A stretch of 64,000 bases of DNA, from NCBI GenBank assembly GCA_026874595.1, contig CM049316.1, forward strand, positions 20,423,839 to 20,487,838, in the 5' to 3' direction. The DNA is from Sipunculus nudus (taxonomy: Eukaryota; Annelida; Sipuncula; Golfingiida; Sipunculidae). The stretch's first letter is position 1; each line of letters starts with the position of its first letter. Shown one piece after another: positions 61,048 to 64,000 of the stretch. Made by a program: the position numbers and the translations under genes. The notes under the pieces were generated by a model. That model worked only from the letters and a program-made list of their open reading frames with translations. It was not told the origin of the DNA and ran no database searches.

Positions 61048-63930
61048 AAAACAAGTGGCCCATGGGCCATGACGCTCAGCTGAATTCGAGGAACCTTGAA
61101 CAATGGGTAAAATGAACTCAAAGAGTGCTAAAAATCATACATTTTGCCAACAAACATTAGATATAGGTTACAGTGATTTTATTCTACAATCAACTGCTAC
61201 CATTTGTGTCCATATGACTAAAACAGTGCTAAAAACACAGCTTGCAGAATTTAGGTCACAGTGACATTATTTCAAATTTCCAAGAATTTTTTACAGGGAC
61301 CTCCCTGGATCTTAATCAAATTAGAAGTTTCTAGGTCGAACTGTAACCAATCATGCAAATCTGTTGTTTCACATATCTTTCAGAATATAGGTCACTATGA
61401 TCTAATTTCTAATTTCCCTGGATGTACAGTTAGAAGTTTCTAGGTCCAACGGTTATGGTTTGTGCCCTTTTAACAGCCAGACCACTTCATTTGAAGGTCT
61501 CAACTAGATGACACCAAAATAATTAAGAAACTAATTTCGTCAGTCTCAAAAATTTCTCAGTCCAACCAATATGATTTGTCTGGTTAACAGATGACTACAT
61601 CTTTGAAGGTCTCAACATAGAGAAGAAAATTGTAAGTTAAAATTTGAAAAAATACAGGTAGTGCCACCATTTCTGTAGAAACTAAAGAAAGAGTCCATGA
61701 TCAATTTATATGCAAAGAATCATGCTGATCAATGCATTAGTTATTCACCTACTTGAGCTTTTGTATCAAATTTTTAATATTCTGAGGGGTAATTCTGAGC
61801 CCCATAGCTTGAAGAATATAGGTAACAAAGACATAATTTCAGGTTTCGACAGGGATATATTCATGAACCTCCTTTGATGTCAAGCTAGAAGATTCCAGGT
61901 CCAGCGATTAGGAATTGTGCCATGTTAACAGTTGACAGTTTCGTTGCAGGTCTAAAAAAAACCAAAAAACAAAAACGCAGTATTTATTCAGATATTTGAG
62001 CTTTTGTATCAAAATTTTGATTATTCTGGGGGGGGGGGGGGGGTACTTCACAGCCCCATAGCTCAAAGAATAATGGTAACAGAGACCTAAATTCTGGTTT
62101 CCAAGAAGATTATTCATGGACCTTTCTAGGTTTGAAGTGAGAAGATTCCAGGTCCAGCGGTTACGATTTGTGTCCTGTTAACAGAAAACAGTTTCATCGC
62201 AGGTCTCAAAAAGAGAAAACAATTCGTGAAAATTGGAAAAAATACAGATGGCGCCCCCAGTCTGCAGAAAGTGATGGAACATCCCAGGATCAATATTCTT
62301 GCAAAGAATCATGGTGATCAATGAAGTAGTTATTCAGATACTTGAGCTTTTGTATCAAATTTTGAATTATTCGGGGGGGGGGGGGGGTACTTCGGAGCCC
62401 CATAGCTCCAAGGATATGGGTAACAGAGACCTAATTTCAGGTTTTTAAGGAGAATGTTCATGGACCTCCCAGGATATTAAGTTCGAAGATTCCAGGTCCA
62501 GTGGTTACGATTTGTGCCCTGTTAACAGATGACAGTTTCATTGCATGTCTGAAAAAAGAGAAAAAAAATTCGTGAAAATTTGAAAAAAATACAGATGGCG
62601 CCACCAGTCTGCAGGAAGTGATGGAACATCCCATGATCAATATTCATGCAAAGAAGCATGGTGATCAATGCAGTAGTTATTCAGATACTTGAGCTTTAGT
62701 ATCAAAATTTGCATTATTCTGGGGGTACTTCGGAGCCCCAAAGCTCAAAGGATATGGGTAACAGAGACCTAATTTCAAGTTTTTAAGGAGAATGTTCATG
62801 GACCTCCCAGGATATTAAGTTTGAAGATTCCAGGTCCAGTGGTTACGATTTGTGCCCTGTTTACAGATGACAGTTTCATTGCATGTCTGAAAAAGAGAAA
62901 AAAAAATCGTGAAAATTTGAAAAAAAATACAGATGGCGCCACCAGTCTGCAGGAAGTGATGGAACATCCCATGATCAATATTCATGCAAAGAAGCATGGT
63001 GATCAATGCAGTAGTTATTCAGATACTTAAGCTTTAGTATCAAATTTTGCATTATTCTGGGGGGTACTTCGGAGCCCCATAGCTCAAAGGATATGGGTAA
63101 CAGAGACCTAATTTCAGGTTTTCAAGGAGAATTTTCATGGACCTCCCTGGATATTAAGTTTGAAGATTTCAAGTCCAGTGGTTATGATTTGTGCCCTGTT
63201 AACAGATGACAGTTTCATTGCAGGTCTGAAAAAAAAAGAGAAAAAAAATCGTAAAAATTGGAAAAAATACAGGTGGTGCCACCAGTCTGCAGGAAGTAAT
63301 GGAACATCCCATGTTCAATATTCATGCAAAGAATCATGGTGAGCAATGCAGTAGTTATTCAGATACTTGAGCTTTATTATCAAATTTTGCATTATTCTGG
63401 GGGGGTACTTCGGAGCCCATAGCTCGAAGGATATTGGTAACAGAGACCTTATTTCAGGTTTTCAAGGGGATTTTTATGGACCTCCCTGGATATTAAGTTT
63501 GAAGAATCCAGGTCTAGTTGTTACGATTTGTTCCCTGTTAACAGATAACAGTTTCATTGCAGGTCTGAAAAAAAGAGAAAAAAAAATCGTAAAAATTGGA
63601 AAAAAATACAGGTGGTGCCACCAGTCTGCAGGAAGTGATGGAACATCCCATGATAAAAATTCATGCAAAGAATCATGGTGAGCAATGCAGTAGTTATTCA
63701 GATACTTGAGATTTTGTATCAAATTTTGATTATTCTGGGGGGTACTTTGGAGCCCCATAGCTCCAAGGATATGGGTAACAGAGACCTAATTTCAGGTTTC
63801 CAAGAAGATTTTTCATGGACCTCCCTGGATGTCAAGTGTAAAGATTTCAGGTCCAGCGGTTACGATTTTTGCCCTGTTAACGGACGGCAAGACGCCCGGA
63901 CAGATCGCTATAGCTCAGCTGAGCTAAAAA
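61048..63930 (+). repeat. repeat element with internal ~340-bp tandem monomers
   Basis: Begins near ACAAGTGGCCCATGGGCCAT (palindrome GGCCCATGGGCC at 61057-61068) and ends with AACGGACGGCAAGACGCCCG and the 16-bp palindrome TAGCTCAGCTGAGCTA (63911-63926). In between, monomers carry a G-run then TACTTCGGAGCCCCATAGCT, ATGGGTAACAGAGACCTAAT, GGTCCAGYGGTTACGATTTG, ACCAGTCTGCAGGAAGTGAT. The G-runs start at 62028, 62373, 62721, 63059, 63399 and 63737, a period of 338-348 bp. Earlier monomers (61100-61980) are diverged or deleted; later ones are homogeneous. ORFs within it are repeat artefacts that recur each monomer. Confidence 0.9.
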
Positions 63931-64000
63931 CATTGCTCTTTCCAGTACTCTAAGGAATAAACGGTTATTCGAATAGTGATATGAATAACCCGTGTATCAC

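Noticed and set aside
61048-63930. Helitron
   Set aside because: The 3' palindrome is suggestive, but no Rep/helicase, no clear TC start and no CTRR-T end at the right spacing were seen.
61048-63930. CRISPR-like regular repeats
   Set aside because: Monomers are long and similar throughout with no unique spacers, and the DNA is clearly animal.
62458-63953. Several 60-104-codon frames with similar sequences
   Set aside because: They recur in each ~340-bp monomer on both strands and are products of the tandem array.

Overview
The window is AT-rich, intron-containing, repeat-dense nuclear DNA of an animal, most likely a bivalve mollusc. The evidence is a three-exon gamma-glutamylcyclotransferase gene, single-exon Toll-like receptors of the protostome single-LRRCT type, and dispersed repeats with motifs I associate with bivalve genomes (GGCCCATGGGCC leaders, AGGTCAAAGGTCA-bearing repeats, long TA and GA microsatellites). 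The host phylum is inferred; no sequence search was run.

Layout. 0.77-8.46 kb, minus strand: GGCT in three coding exons (8342-8461, 3555-3691, 766-1054), whose first intron uses a GC-AG splice pair; its introns hold MITEs and SINE-like repeats. 8.8-15.4 kb: nested small DNA transposons, including two inverted copies of a ~340-bp MITE and a hAT-type MITE with an 8-bp target duplication, plus one unrecognised acidic ORF (13294-13797). 16.8-17.4 kb, plus strand: a Toll-like receptor pseudogene in which an internal deletion joins the N-terminal LRR cap directly to the TIR domain. 23.05-25.41 kb, minus strand: the one intact gene of the cluster, a 784-aa Toll-like receptor. 27.0-39.85 kb: four diverged copies of a non-coding unit whose diagnostic differences alternate A-B-A-B, implying duplication of a two-unit block; a 5'-truncated LINE and a bivalve-type repeat have inserted into it. 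41.7-42.4 kb: two TIR-domain ghosts. 46.4-48.1 and 52.0-54.2 kb, minus strand: two more TLR pseudogenes. 54.87-60.76 kb: a broken member of an uncharacterised multicopy invertebrate gene family (55669-59404, minus), bracketed by ~260-290-bp inverted repeats and preceded by tandem repeats. It may be a dead mobile element. 61.04-63.93 kb: a tandem array of ~340-bp monomers inside a defined repeat element.

Biologically the window is a housekeeping gene next to a birth-and-death innate immune receptor cluster: one intact receptor, three pseudogenes and two ghosts spread over 37 kb of mobile DNA. The most interesting possible new system is the inverted-repeat-bracketed gene at 54.9-60.8 kb; the second is the alternating four-unit array at 27-40 kb.
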